A stretch of 64,000 nt of DNA, taken from assembly GCA_036971615.1 (NCBI GenBank), contig JAYKKR010000029.1, positions 310,001-374,000 on the forward strand, in the 5' to 3' direction. Below the pieces are notes generated by a model that searched no databases, had not been told where the DNA came from, and saw only the letters and a program-made list of their open reading frames with translations. Of this stretch, positions 36,110-48,115 are shown one piece after another; the first letter of the stretch is position 1; the number at the start of each line of letters is the position of its first letter. A program made the translations under genes and the position numbers. Source of the stretch: Amyloporia xantha. Lineage: Eukaryota; Basidiomycota; Agaricomycetes; Polyporales; Adustoporiaceae.

Positions 36110-37385
36110 AAGGTCGATATACCAAAAATACGGTTGTCAGGTATCTAGCGTGCAAGGAATACTATTTTTGGGAAGCGCTTGTTTTGCGTTCGTTCGACGT
36201 GGCTATCAGGTGGAGAGCACGAGGTTTTAAGACGTCGGGGATGAAGTGGCTTCTTCGATCGCGTTGCCTGAAGAGAGCGCGAGTGCTGCCGTGGGTGAGC
36301 ATGTGAGCAGGATTGGACCTCCGATCGATAGCGAGAGGTACGATGAAGGGCCAGGTCGATGAAGGACAGAAGTGAGTTCATTAAGAGCGAACAAGCACGT
36401 TTCGAATACCGATTGCGGAGCGACCTGGAACAAGGTCATAGCGGTCGGAATCAGCCACGTAAGCTAATACAGTGACGACCTAACCCGTCTTCGGACGGCA
36501 GACGCTGTGGTGGCGTATAGTCAAATGTACAGTACATACGGTGCTTAGTCTGGTGACCACGCTGCTGTACGCCCTCGACATCGGGCGAGTATTTGATATA
36601 CCTGACAGCTAAGAGCGCTTGAGATGTTCCCGTGTCGAAAACGCGGACGATGATGGTTTGCCAAGGGCCAAGAGATGCAGGTGGTCCTACGTAGTTCCTG
36701 AATGTTCAGGCCCGTATAGCCTAGGCTGGCTGCGATAAGCACCAGGGCGCCGGGCAGTCTATGAGGCCGAGGGTCGACAATGAGAAATCGTTTGACGTGG
36801 GGGGGGATACGACGGGAATGTGTTTGAATGTTTGAACTCTGCGGACGCGGACGCTGGGGCGGTGGCCGGCTGGGCTTGCGCAGGAAGCGGTGCGGCGGCG
36901 ATGCAACACCGAGTGCTGTCAGCGGACGCATGGCGAGGTGGGCGACGGTCGCGTATCTCGAATATTTTAATTTTGGACATATTTTTGCACGGTTCTGTTG
37001 TTCTCACCCTATTCTTAGTGTGCTCCACCGCGGCTGCTTGTGGCCATGGTGTCAACAAACGCCGGCTGGGAATGGGGACGCACCGAGGATGCGCGGGTAT
37101 CGCGCGCAAGTCATAAGGACAGACTATAAACACATCGGTCGCCCCACTCCACACTCTGCGCAGTCAGCGTTTTGAGAGGGCGAGGGAGATGAATGGACAC
37201 GGGGAGAAGAGAGAAGCGGAAGGTAATAAACGACATGGCGTACTCTATTTGGTCCGTTGATCAGAGTCCAAATATAGGAGCCATCAAAGGGGGCGATTGG
37301 ATGAGCGCCCGGGGAATTCCCAGCGTTCATAAGACATCTGCTCGCCGGTCGCTGGCCCGCCTTTCCCCGCAGCCATCTCTCGACC
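36110..37385. other. Intergenic between ABP1 and GH72
   Basis: 1.28 kb in which no gene is recognised. Short minus-strand frames near 36545-37154 have no domain and look random. The 3' part is the promoter region of the GH72 gene. Confidence 0.6.
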
Positions 37386-39160
37386 ATGTTCGCCCCTCTC
37401 CTCCTCCTGGCAGCCTCCCTCGTGCCCTATGCTGCCTCCCTCGCACCCATCGTAAAAAAGGGGAGCTTCCTCTTCGACTCGTCCACCGGCGACCGTTTCT
37501 ATCTCAAGGGTCTTGCCTATGCGAGTGAGTGTCTAATCGCAACCGTTTCACCGTGCAGTGCTCAGACGCGCACTCAGGCAATTACGGTTCCTCCCAATCC
37601 ACGTCCGTCGAGGAGAGCGGCACCGTCAGCCAGCTCGACCCGCTCGCGAACGGCGATGGCTGCAACCGCGACATTCCTTACTTCAAGGAGCTCGATGTCA
37701 ACATCCTCCGAGTATACCAGGTTAACGCCAGTTTGGACCACTCAACGTGCATGGAGGCCCTCAACAGTGCCGGTATTTACGTAGTCCTCGATCTTGCCAC
37801 CCCCTACGCCGCGCTCAGCAGCACCTCGCCGTCATGGAACCTCGAGCTCTTTACCAGCTTCGTTGAGACTATCCAGGCTTTCGGCAGTTACGAGAACGTA
37901 TTCGGCTTCAACATCGGCAACGAGGTGGTATGTGCACCACTTCCACATTGTAATGACCCGGCGCCCGCTCAGACTATTTACAGATTAGCTCGCTTCCCTA
38001 ACGATGGCGCCGCTCCCTACATCAAAGCCGCAGTCCGTGATATCAAGGCGTATCTGTCTGCCCATAACTACTCGCAGCTCGTCGGCTACACCGCGACTGA
38101 CTCACCGAACTCGCGTGTCGCGCTGCCGTATTACCTCGCCTGTGATGAGGACACCTCGTCTATTTTCGACTACTGGGGTCTGAACATTTACGAATGGTGT
38201 GGCCAGAGCACCTTCCAGACGTCCGGTTACCAAGCACGTACGGAGGAGCTTCAGAACCTCGGTATTCCAGCGTTCTTCTCCGAGTATGGCTGTAATGCCG
38301 TCGAGCCGCGTACCTTCCAGGACGTGCCCGTTCTCTACAGCTCCGACATGAGCCCCGTGTGGTCGGGAGGTATCATCTACGAATACGTCGAGCAGGGCAA
38401 CAACTACGGGCTTGTCAACATCTCTGCTGACGGTAGCTCCGTTTCGACGCTCACCGACTTCACCAACCTCAAGTCCCAGTACGCCACCGCGACCGGCTCG
38501 TCGCTCGCCATGGCTTCGTACACGCCTTCGGTCTCCCTCCCCGACTCGTGCCCCCAATCGAACGCGAGCTGGCCCGTCAGCACCAACTTGCCCCCCACCC
38601 CCAACGCCGGCGAGTGCGACTGCATCTCCAATGCGCTCACCTGCATCTCGACCTACTCGCTCAGCGACAACGACATCGGCACCGCCATCGGGACGATCTG
38701 CGGCACGTCCACCGAGGCGTGCAGCGCGATCGCGGGCAACGGCTCGACCGGCGTCTACGGCGACCTGTCGATGTGCAACCCGCTGCAGCAGCTGAACATC
38801 GCGATGGACGTGTACTACAACGAGCAGGGCCGCGCGGCGTCCGCGTGCCAGTGGTCGTTCGCGACGACGACGAGCGCGTCGGGCGTGACCGGCACGGCGG
38901 CGTTCGCGAGCGCGACGAGCGCGTGCGTGAAGAACGACGCGTTCGTAGGCAGCACGGGCATCCCGAGCGCGACGACGACGCTGCCGGGCGCGTCGACGAA
39001 GAGCTTGATCACCGCGACGACGCAGGCGAGCGCGGGCGCGAGCGGGAGCAGCGGCTCGAACAGCAAGAGCGCGGCGGCCGGCTCGGGTGTGCCTGCGAGC
39101 GCGCTGTTCGCGAGCGTGCTTCTCGGCCTGGTGGGCGGCGTGATGGCCGTGGCGTTCTAA
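37386..39160 (+). CDS. GH72 1,3-beta-glucanosyltransferase with X8 domain and GPI signal (Gas/Gel type)
   Basis: Cell-surface enzyme that cuts and re-joins beta-1,3-glucan chains in the wall. Exons 37386-37524, 37578-37931 and 37989-39160 give 554 residues. The signal peptide is MFAPLLLLAASLVPYAAS. The GH72 core runs from FYLKGLAYASNYG through DGCNRDIPYFKELDVNILRV to WSGGIIYEYVEQGNNYGLV. The acid/base Glu is in GFNIGNEV (codon 37922-37924) and the nucleophile Glu in FFSEYGCN (38282-38284). A Cys-rich X8/CBM43 domain follows (CDCISNALTCIS ... MCNPLQQLNIAMDVYYN). Then a Ser/Ala/Thr-rich linker leads to a hydrophobic C-terminus (VPASALFASVLLGLVGGVMA), a GPI-attachment signal. Exon 3 is very GC-rich, which creates a long antisense frame. 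Complete. Confidence 0.92.
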
Positions 39161-40530
39161 GCGCCCTCCTTCACCTTCCCCCCGTGGCCTTGTCGAAAAT
39201 CGCGCACTGCGACGACCGGGGTACTTCGTTGCTCTGCTCTGAGAGGGGAGCGCGGAGGCCACCGACGACGACGAAATAGTATGGCTCGGTGTGCTTGTGC
39301 GCGCCGGCCGGGACGTTCTCTCACCGTATCATGCATGACTGACTGACTTATTGTGGACTTGCCTGCGGACGGATACTCACCTACCTACTTACCCATCCAC
39401 TACTCGCGTGTTGGCTGCGCGCGCATACATACGTACGTACATATTACCCACACACACACACACCACTACCACTGCCGCACACGCATGGATTTCTCTGTTG
39501 TTGTTCTACCTGTCGCTCTTCCCGCTAGCCTATAGCAGCGTTCGTTTCGATAATGTTGTTGTCTGTGCTTTCATACCGTTCTTTGTGTCCAAATCGCAGT
39601 TCATTCCTTTGCAGAGGATCCACTGGATCGGTGGTGATTGCGCGTGGGCGGGACGGCGTTTGGAGGAGGACTGTTTTTTTGTGGATAGAATTCAAGCTAT
39701 TTCAATTTTCGGAGTTCATGATTATAGACGCTAATTTGCGACACGAATTTGATGAATTGTTCAGTTTGGAAAGAGGCTACTTATGCGATGTTCGCTTGGG
39801 GTCCTGGTTGGGTCCTGGACGTTTTTAAATTTGTGAGTTGCACACCGGTACTACACCGTGACATATGTGATTCGGACTCGGAGGGCTCGTCTTACACAGT
39901 CTTACACGCACTCTGCTCGCTGACAAGCCTGGGTCTACTTTCATTACTCTGTACGACTCGGACGACCTTTTGAGAGGCACTCCAAAGTTAGGCACTCCCG
40001 ACCGTCTTGTAGCATTCTCCATGCCCGTGGTTCATTTCGGCAGACCGACGACAAGGCTACGTCTGGCTAAGTGCACCCCATGAACGTTTGAATCCTGCCC
40101 CTCACAACGTCATGACTGTGCTCGTATGAATATTGTGGCAAGCCTGAATTTGCTGCCGCTGCTCTGTACGCGTACGACGACCTTTGAGAGGCCGGTCACG
40201 CTCCCGGCACGGTGGCATCCTCAGGCTCATGCCGGTGGTCGATCGTCCGTACTTCGGCGGACAGATGACGTCGAGGCTATCCCAGCCCTTGACAAGAGCA
40301 TGACTGTGTGAGTATAAATGCATCCGATGACTGTGCTGAGCCTCTTCGCTACTTCCTCCCACTCCCTATTCACCAGCAGCGGTCCGGCGCTGGGACACAA
40401 ATCATGACCTGCTGACTGCAGCCTAATACCGCAGAAAACCGGGCAGGAGAACGGTCAGTTGGAGGGTGGTGGATAAATATTATGCGACGTGAAAGTTACA
40501 AACGCAGATGCTCGGCATTTCCGCAGGGAC
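39161..40530. other. GH72 3' region, microsatellites and inner end of inverted repeat
   Basis: No gene seen. It has a TACGTACGTAC tract and a short CA repeat at about 39430-39465. From about 39940 the sequence mirrors 23588-24190, including two degenerate units (39921-39975 and 40137-40200) that share ACAAGCCTG, CTCTGTACG and GACGACC..TTGAGAGGC. Confidence 0.65.
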
Positions 40531-42910
40531 ATGTTCTCGTCGAGTTTATCCACTGCCCTCGCCGTCTCGACAGCCTTGATCGCACGGGTTACCTGTGCAT
40601 CCAGCCTGCCAGCTGCAGTGCTTCCGTCTGGACCCGTGGTCGACCTTGGATATGTCTCCTACCTCGGGAACGACTCCATCCCTGGCTTTCCGGCCGTCGA
40701 GTTTTTCGGCGGAATACGCTACGTGCAGCCGCCTCTTGGCGATCTGAGGTTTCGTGCACCGCAACTGCTGGATGAAACGCCGAGAGAACATAATGTGACG
40801 GATGCGCGGGACTGGGGCGATATATGCATGCAGCAGCCTGCCCAGGTTGGATTCGGGTCGGAAGGTCAGTACTAGTCGTGAGATCACTTTTAGAAATGCC
40901 TCGTGTGTCTAGCGTCGTGATATGGTCCGTTGGACTGCGCAGACTGTTTGACTCTGAACGTCTGGAGGTCGTCCGACACGAAAGCAGGCGACAATCTGCC
41001 CGTGGCTCTCTACATTCATGTACGTCATGAACACAGTTCTGACGTCGCGCATGGATTATGTTGACGATGCCGTCGTCGTGTGGTAACCACAGGGTGGTGG
41101 AAACTATGCCAACGTGAGCGGCTTATATAGGCTCGCATTCATAGCGATGCTGGTATCAGTCATCTAATGTATTGTCAGAGCGCACAAGGATTCCCTATGA
41201 GCAGTTGGATCAGCGAATCCAACGGCTCGATTATTGCTGTGAACATCCAGTATCGTCTCGGGCTCTTCGGCTTCCTGGCCTCGTCCGCAGTGCAAGAGGA
41301 CGGGGACATGAACGCTGGCTTACTCGATCAGCGAGCAGCTCTTGATTGGGTCAGGAGGTATGCACACTTCGTGGCCCAATTTTGAACATAGATGTACCCA
41401 CCGGTATTTTTGATTTGGCAGGCATATACCGAGCTTCGGCGGGGATCCAGGAAGGATCACCGTGAGTGGACAGAGTGCCGTGAGTTTGATATGGCTCGTT
41501 GTCGCCCGCCTAGACGTTCATGTGGAGGATTAGGGATCTGCAGATATCGTTCACCAAATGGTGTCCTACGGCGGTCAGGGAGAGCCCCCTTTCCAGGCAG
41601 CAGTGCGCATATAGCTATCTTGTTCCCAGGGGCCGAACTCACCGTAGGCCTTCTCGACTCTGTCAGGTTGCCGAGAGTATCGGAATGGACCCTCTTCCCA
41701 CCGCGGAGCAATATGAAGTACCACACTTCCAGCCTTGTTTTCTGCATACATACAACGCGACTCATCTGCGTCCCTCTAGTATTGCTTTGCGAATGCCAGC
41801 GCAACCGTCGGTTGCTTGAGCCCTACGAACACTTCAGAGTCGATCATGTCTTGCCTGCGCGCTGCGCCTCTCGCCGCTCTCGTCACTGCAATCAACAACA
41901 AGCCCTCTGCGTGCGGGTTCCTTCCCGTCGTGGATGGCACGTTCCTCCCTGCGCTTCCCTCACAACTAATTGCGGCGGGCGCGTTTCACTCGATGCCGTT
42001 CGTAGGTGGGCATGTGACGGATGATGGGTCCATATTCGTAGGGGATCCGGCAACGTTCGTGAACACCACGGAGGGATTCGTAGCGTCGATAATGAAGCGG
42101 TACACAATGCTGGTAGGAATCTTTTCAAGATGATATCTGCGTCATTTGGAGTTCCTGACGAATTGACAGTCGAACGCGACAGTGGAGAAGATGATCGAGC
42201 TGTATCCAGAGCGCGACTTCCCATCTCAGTGGGAAAGGGCCAAGAGGGCCTTTGGAGATACGGTATTCACATGCATGTCTGTGACACTCTACTCTGCGGC
42301 AGATATTGTCCCTCCGTGGCTGGACTGATGCCGGAATAGGGACTGGTACATCGCACAGAAATTGCTCTCAGAAGGCCGCACCGACGTGTATAACTATCGG
42401 TACAACACCCCCGATCCGGTACAGCTAGCGGCAAACCCGTGGGAGGGCGTCATGCACACGTCGGAGCTGTTCTTCCTCTTCCAAGGTCAGTCTTTTCCGG
42501 TTCCATGCTCTCCAGCTCGTTGAAGTATGCGCACGCTGCCCTAGGCACAAAGTGAGTTACTTTCCTTCACTCCTCGAGGAACATAGATACTCCTACAGCT
42601 CAATTTGATCGTCTGCAGCTCAGGTCCATCTCCTACCACTTCCGTGGCGCGCTTTGCGCCGTTCAACGCGTCTGAACAGGTCCTCGCGACCGAGACGATC
42701 GGCTACTGGACGAGCTTCGCGCGCGCATCGTCTCCGGACACGTACAAGCCGCTCGCAGCGTCTCCGCTCTGGCTTTCCGCGAACGAGGGCAGGCTGGTGA
42801 TCCAGGAAGGCGGCGTGAACGGCACTGCGTCGTACATGGAAGAAAGGTCGGTGTCGTACGAGGAGAGATGTGCGTTCTGGATGGAGGTGGGGGCGGAGAC
42901 GAGGGTGTGA
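40531..42910 (+). CDS. Secreted type-B carboxylesterase/lipase, intact copy 2
   Basis: Extracellular ester hydrolase of the alpha/beta fold. ATG at 40531, signal peptide MFSSSLSTALAVSTALIARV. Landmarks in order: the family signature EDCLTLNVW at a splice junction (about 40942); oxyanion hole His|Gly-Gly-Gly (HGGG across an intron near 41093); YRLGLFGFLAS; nucleophile Ser in ITVSGQSA|GS (about 41460-41540); PPFQAAV|AESIGMDPLPTAEQYE across an intron that reads through cleanly; CLRAAPLAALV; acid region GHVTDDGSIF (about 42020); and catalytic His region WEGVMHTSELFFLF (about 42450). Last exon ends at 42910. About ten or more exons, several under 60 bases. Unlike its mirror copy it shows no stop or loss of a triad residue. 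Substrate unknown. Confidence 0.85.
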
Positions 42911-43588
42911 GCGAGGCTTGTCATGGATCTAAAGTGGACTTGTGTGATCAGTGTTCGAGATACTTGAGGATTTTAATGAATGCACAGCGCCGTTTCCACG
43001 ATAGAATTGAGCTGCAAGAGTTTACGTATTTTGTTTGATAAGGATACTGTTCTCAAGAAGACTCTATTATACTGGAGCTGGAATCGAGCGTTTCCAATGA
43101 AGCCGCGCACGCCAGCTGGTTGGAGCAATGCGATGAGGATGAGCTTTGTCCATCCGGCCCAAACAGAATTGCGGTTTCCCAAGATGATACTAGTAGGAAC
43201 CCACAATCAACATCGCCGACTCGACTTCCGAGTCGAAGACTACCCGAGTATGTTGTGGTACCGGTACTGCCACATTTTGAACATTTTGGAGCTTCGGAGA
43301 GGTCCGACTTCTCGCCGATCACGAGAGCCTTATTTCTCGGTGTTGGCATATCTTGAGCTATAACGAGTCCAAAATATCATACAATACTTCTGGCCACATA
43401 TGGCACATCATATGTTGTTCATGTCCATCGTAGGAATGCGTGCAATTAGCAAGAGAGTATCAGGAATACAGGGGAGTTCCTTCCATAGCAGTCAGAATGT
43501 ACAACAGACATAAACCAGAACGAGTGAGATTAGATGTCCATGACCTTCAAGCGTTTGATGAGGCACGGTGATACAGGGCGAGTAGTAA
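42911..43588. other. Intergenic, mirror of 20478-21225
   Basis: No gene seen; lies between the convergent 3' ends of esterase copy 2 and kinase D'. Confidence 0.6.
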
Positions 43589-46078
43589 TCATGCCTGAGC
43601 CTCCAGGTCTTCTGAAATAGGGGCGAGCTCAGGTTGCGAAGACTGAGCCTGTCTACTCCCGGTCGATCCTCTCGACCATTTGACCCTCGGCGAAGCTACG
43701 CTATCGCTGGACCCCTCCGTTTTGCGCTTCGATCCCCGGGTCGCTTCGCTCGAATGTACCATCTTCGTATTGTTGAGCGATTCGAATTGTGCAAACTTGT
43801 CGGGTCCTTTGTCTGCAAACCAGTCATCGCGAGAGACTGCAGCTTGGAAGATCGATATGATTTCGCGGTGGTCTGCGAGTGCAGGTTCTGGAGGACTGAG
43901 TTGGGCGATGAGTTCTCGAACCTTTTTGCTCCATGACTTGGAGGCCAACGTTGGGCCGGATCTTGCAGTTGTCGAAACGTCTGAAGACGGGTGGGTTTGA
44001 TCTGCGGGGACGGGATCGTACGCGGAAATGTCAATACTAGTGAAGTGCATATGGCAGAGATCCGCAAGAGAGACTACGAGCTCCTCGAGAGGTGGGTTAT
44101 CAATGATGATAACAGGGGGTTGACCGGAGCTGATCATGTTCAGCTTGTAAGTTCCACCAATAGCAAATCCTTGTCCCAAGCGGTCATGAAAGCGATAGTC
44201 GTATATGGTTCGGACTCGATGTTCTAAATCTTCAGGTTCCATGTTCAGGTGTTGATGGAATCTCAGACACAACCAGTCAACGAGATGAACGAATGATTCC
44301 AGGTCGTCAGAGACTTCGTGTCTCTTACGGCCGGGGTACCTTAAGAGCAGGGCAGACATGAACTGCCACGTCCCCTGCAACATCACGCAATTCAAGCAGT
44401 GTTCGAAATAGAAGACTAAACATGCTCACCGAACGACCGAACTGAGTTGCGCCATTGTCCATCGCTTCCTTGTACTTGCAAAGATCCCAGTCGTTCAGAA
44501 TACCTCGGGCCATCGCACCCTCGCTGCCTGTGTCTTCAGGGTCCTCGTAGACTAAGATATTGCCGACACTGATGTCCCTATGGAGGACGTCGGCCTTCTC
44601 CCATGCATCTTTGTGTGCTACAAAAGCATCAGTACAGTATTCTCGTGTGACTGATAGTGAGACGGACCTTCCAGAGCATCCAGAACAGCCTTGGCCATCT
44701 CGTGTCCATTCGTGTATTCTTCCAGCGGGCGGCCGACTTCCTTCACTATGAGCCGATAGTGAATGCGCGCTAATACACCCGGTAAGAATTCTTGTGTTCT
44801 AGTCCGCTGAATCTCTTGACCATCGCTGTTATGCACATCGCCACCACTGATAGGTGTGGCAATATTACGGACGCCATGTCGCCACAGTCGTATAAACACG
44901 TCTCGTTCAGGCGTGGCGCTGGCTAAGTCGACACGCCAACTGTCCTTCATGAATACCAGTTTTCCAGTGGCCATGTCATGCGCCACGTAGCCCATTGTTC
45001 CGCGTCCTACAAGCGAATCACTAGCGAAATATCGCTTTCCAACCAGGAAACAACGCGGCTGTGTGTCTGGCTCGACTATCGTCTCTGGCTTGTGTGAACT
45101 GTCAGTCGATGGGCGAAGTGCTTCCTCTGGAACAAGATCCTGCGGCCGAACAGTGATCTTGTAAATTGGCCATCCATCTTCCATGGCTTCATCCAAGAAG
45201 CGGAGACGATAACCAGTGAGACCATCTCTGCATTCTTGTATCATCTCTCTTTCTTCCTCCGTGGCCAAGACGGCAGTAGGATCGTAGCCGCGTTGAGCAT
45301 CGTCCATCCTATCCAATCGGTAGATGAATGTGAACAACTTCTCCCGGTGCTCTACAAAGTCGAATGGCTCCGAGACAACAGCCCCGGCTCTGTCCCAACG
45401 GATGAGACGTGCCTGTCGCTGGCACACTACAATCATAAAGCAAAACTGCCGATGCTGTCGCCGTAGTATCTTGGCCGCGTATTCAGCGATCTGTCCCCTT
45501 GCCTCCTGGCCTTCGAGCGACCTGCGGAGAAAGGGATTTCTTTCGTTATTGGAGAATTCGAACGGCGCCTTTTCATTGCTGGTCTTAAACTCCACAGGGA
45601 CACAGATCCAGGCCCATCTGACCCTTGCAAGGTGGGGCTTTCGATCCTCAAGTGAGTCAGCAGAGCTCCCGCCGAGGTCCTTTTGAGTAAGGTCAGACGC
45701 TTTCGTAACTTGTTCAGTTGTGGGATATATGACGACATCAGGTCTCTTCTTTCCTCCACGTCCAGAATCGGTACGGTCAGTTGTGTCCGGCCAGATTCCA
45801 GTGTCCTTGACAGAAAGCCTTGGAGGTGAGGAGACGTTGAGAACAGTTTGCACGACTCGGCACTGTGTAGGTTCATTTTCAGGTCCATATAGAGCATATA
45901 GAGTATCGATAAAGAGGAGGCTTACGAATTCCGTGTACATTTTGACCTCCTTCTTGTCAAAACATGAGCCATCGAACGACTCAAAATAAATCCAGTCCTC
46001 CGCTGTGGGACTGGGTCCTGGCACAAAGCTGTTCATGAAGACATCGTAGCTGACCTCTACAAAGTGGCCGTCCATCAT
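43589..46078 (-). CDS. FunK1-type protein kinase, copy D' (mirror twin of D)
   Basis: Exons 46078-45926, 45862-44668, 44617-44430 and 44374-43589; phases fit, about 773 residues. The first intron is 63 bases and happens to be open in frame, so splicing there could be optional. Starts MMDGHFVEVSYDVFMNSF; N-lobe GYVAHDMATGKLVFMKDSW; loop [37 protein letters not shown]. Upstream of the ATG the open frame encodes GKGNLETYRRGLAAEM, homologous to the N-terminal extension of B/C/E, so a 5' exon may exist. It differs from D by scattered substitutions, clustered in exon 4 (residues after [10 protein letters not shown]). Both twins appear functional. Confidence 0.86.
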
Positions 46079-46743
46079 TTCTGCAGCAAGTCCTCGGCGA
46101 TATGTTTCCAGGTTTCCTTTCCCTTGTGTCGACTCTATGGAAAGTGGACTCGATACGAATGGGTCCTATTGTAGAACCGTAGAGCAGAGGCCATATAGTT
46201 CTTGGCGTAGATATATTCCAACAGAATATCTATGTAAGGACTCCTGGGAATGTTTGGGGATGATACGGGACGCCGAACAGTTTCGTGGCGCGTCGCGAGT
46301 GTGGCCCGCGTACGGTCACGTGGATTGTGTTGCGTCACGCGACAAACGCGTGCCTCATTGTTCAGTGCAGAATCTGCGACGCAGCCGTAACTGACTTAAT
46401 ATAATATAGTCCCGAATCCCGACATGATACTAAGAGTCTCTGGCAAGTGTGGGATGGATGCCATTCTCGAACGAGTCGAGCAGCGGCATCGAGGCCTGGT
46501 GGCTGGATGAGGGGGACCAGTCAATCAAATGACGGTCGATCGATAACGCACCAGGTCGAGACCAATCCTACGCATACATATGTGCTTGCATACCCCACGA
46601 TGAGTGAGCGGCGTCGGACAGCATTTATATTCTCCCGAGTCTCAAGAATGTGTACACCCCGTAAAGTCTACCGGTCACAAACGGTGCGTATACTCTTCCT
46701 ATCGAATCGACTGCGAAGTGCTCATTCAAGTTCCCCAGGACCG

Positions 46744-47049
46744 ATGTTGCCCAAAGTACCTCCCGAGATCTACGATCATATCCTCGCTCATCTGTGGGAC
46801 GACCACGCCGCTCTCAAGTCTTGCAATCTCACCTGCCGTGCTTGGGTCCCATCAGCTCGCTTCCATCTCTTCGACACCATCGCTATTACCCACTAGGACA
46901 AGTCAGTGCAAGCAAGAAGCATACTGCATTTTGAAACGTACCCAAGTGTCGCTCAATGCGTCCATACGCTCGTCACTTCAGACCTTGAGACGGCATGCAC
47001 GCTCCTCGTACCGCTGAACCATGTTCCGCACCTGAAGCAGCTGAACTAG
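46744..47049 (+). pseudogene. F-box protein fragment (right-arm copy)
   Basis: Mirror of 17042-17347. Here the ATG is present: MLPKVPPEIYDHILAHLWDD, then CRAWVPSARFHLFDTI. The same in-frame TAG follows (46894-46896), then 50 open codons to TAG at 47047-47049. Both breaks are shared with the left copy, so the gene was already dead before the inverted duplication. Only the F-box end survives. Confidence 0.8.
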
Positions 47050-47145
47050 AGATAGCCCGCCGCGTTGAATGCATGAGGTTGATATGGCCAATCGTCGGCC
47101 AGTAGGTGACCCTGAGGACATGGTGAACGGCCGCGGCAAGAATGA

Positions 47146-47475
47146 CACAGCGGGCAACGGCCGATAGTCTGTACCGTAAAATGGGGCGAAAGCATTAAAA
47201 TAAGTGAAATGTTCCTTTATTTCTCTGCAAGGGGATATGTATGTAAAATGCGAGCAAAATAAGGAATATTCAGAGGAACATGCCATGTGAATTCAGAATA
47301 TTCCTCGCTTAAAGCCACGTGCCGGGAAAGTGCGCAGAGAATGCAGTCAAAGGGAGAAGTTAATTCAGAAAGCTGTGTGAATTTTCTATTGCGGACTCAC
47401 ACTTGCAGTATTTAACCACTCCAGTCCATAATGCTTACATTTTACGGTACAGACTTTCGGCCGTTGCCCGCTGTG
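47146..47475. mobile_element. MITE, complete copy with TIRs and 3-bp target duplication
   Basis: 330 bp bounded by perfect outer ends CACAGCGGGCAACGGCCGA and its complement, about 37 bp of TIR in total, flanked by TGA on both sides (47143-47145 and 47476-47478). The unoccupied site in the direct duplication (about 30359-30374, reverse orientation) has a single TCA. CAC...GTG ends with a 3-bp duplication fit a CACTA-like or related DNA-transposon family. The inside is AT-rich and non-coding. Confidence 0.88.
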
Positions 47476-48115
47476 TGAAGTAGGCCACGCTGCTAAGCGC
47501 CCGAGGGCACATATACGCGCACGTGATATAGCGCGTTGATGGCAACGCGCCTGCATCGCGGTCCGCCGGGTTGTTCGCAGATATCCAACATATCTCGCTT
47601 TTGACGGAAGTTCATAAATTCAACAACGGTCAGTATAATTCAATCTAATTGCAGCAATTAGAGAGCTCAAGCGATAGCTGCTCAATTTATTGCCGGTGCA
47701 GGACGCCCACATTGTCCACATCTCGGTGCCAGTGGGATCATTGTGAGTCAGTGCGTGATCTGCTGCATCGTTCCGAAGCATCCAACAACGCGTTCACAAA
47801 CGTTACCAAATCCGACCCCTATCACAGCTCTATCTCTTCTAATAAATTGACTCATAAAGGAGAAGACATCTATACGCAAGTAGAACCATCAGATCTCTGA
47901 GGCCTGCATTTCATACTCCCGAACTCTCGTGGTGAGTGCGGCGGTGGCCCTTTGATTCGCATGTTGTATTCACTGAAACGGAACAATGCAGAATATACAC
48001 GTGGCGCTGAGTAGTGTGGCTAGACAGGAATCACGTACACGGTGGCCCCTCTGTAGTACACCTATATAACACGTCGAGATAGATAGGTTTGTCCTCTCAC
48101 CCCTTCTCTCCGAGT
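47476..48115. other. Upstream region of kinase E
   Basis: No gene seen. It mirrors about 15971-16622. TATATA at 48063-48068 lies 48 bases before the kinase E ATG, as in copies B and C. Confidence 0.6.

Noticed and set aside
38102..39262. 386-codon minus-strand open frame
   Set aside because: Antisense to the very GC-rich third exon of the GH72 gene; Arg-rich composition and no domain. A shadow of codon bias.
41392..42024. 210-codon plus-strand open frame inside esterase copy 2
   Set aside because: It crosses introns in the wrong frame; the spliced exons in the other frames carry the esterase motifs.
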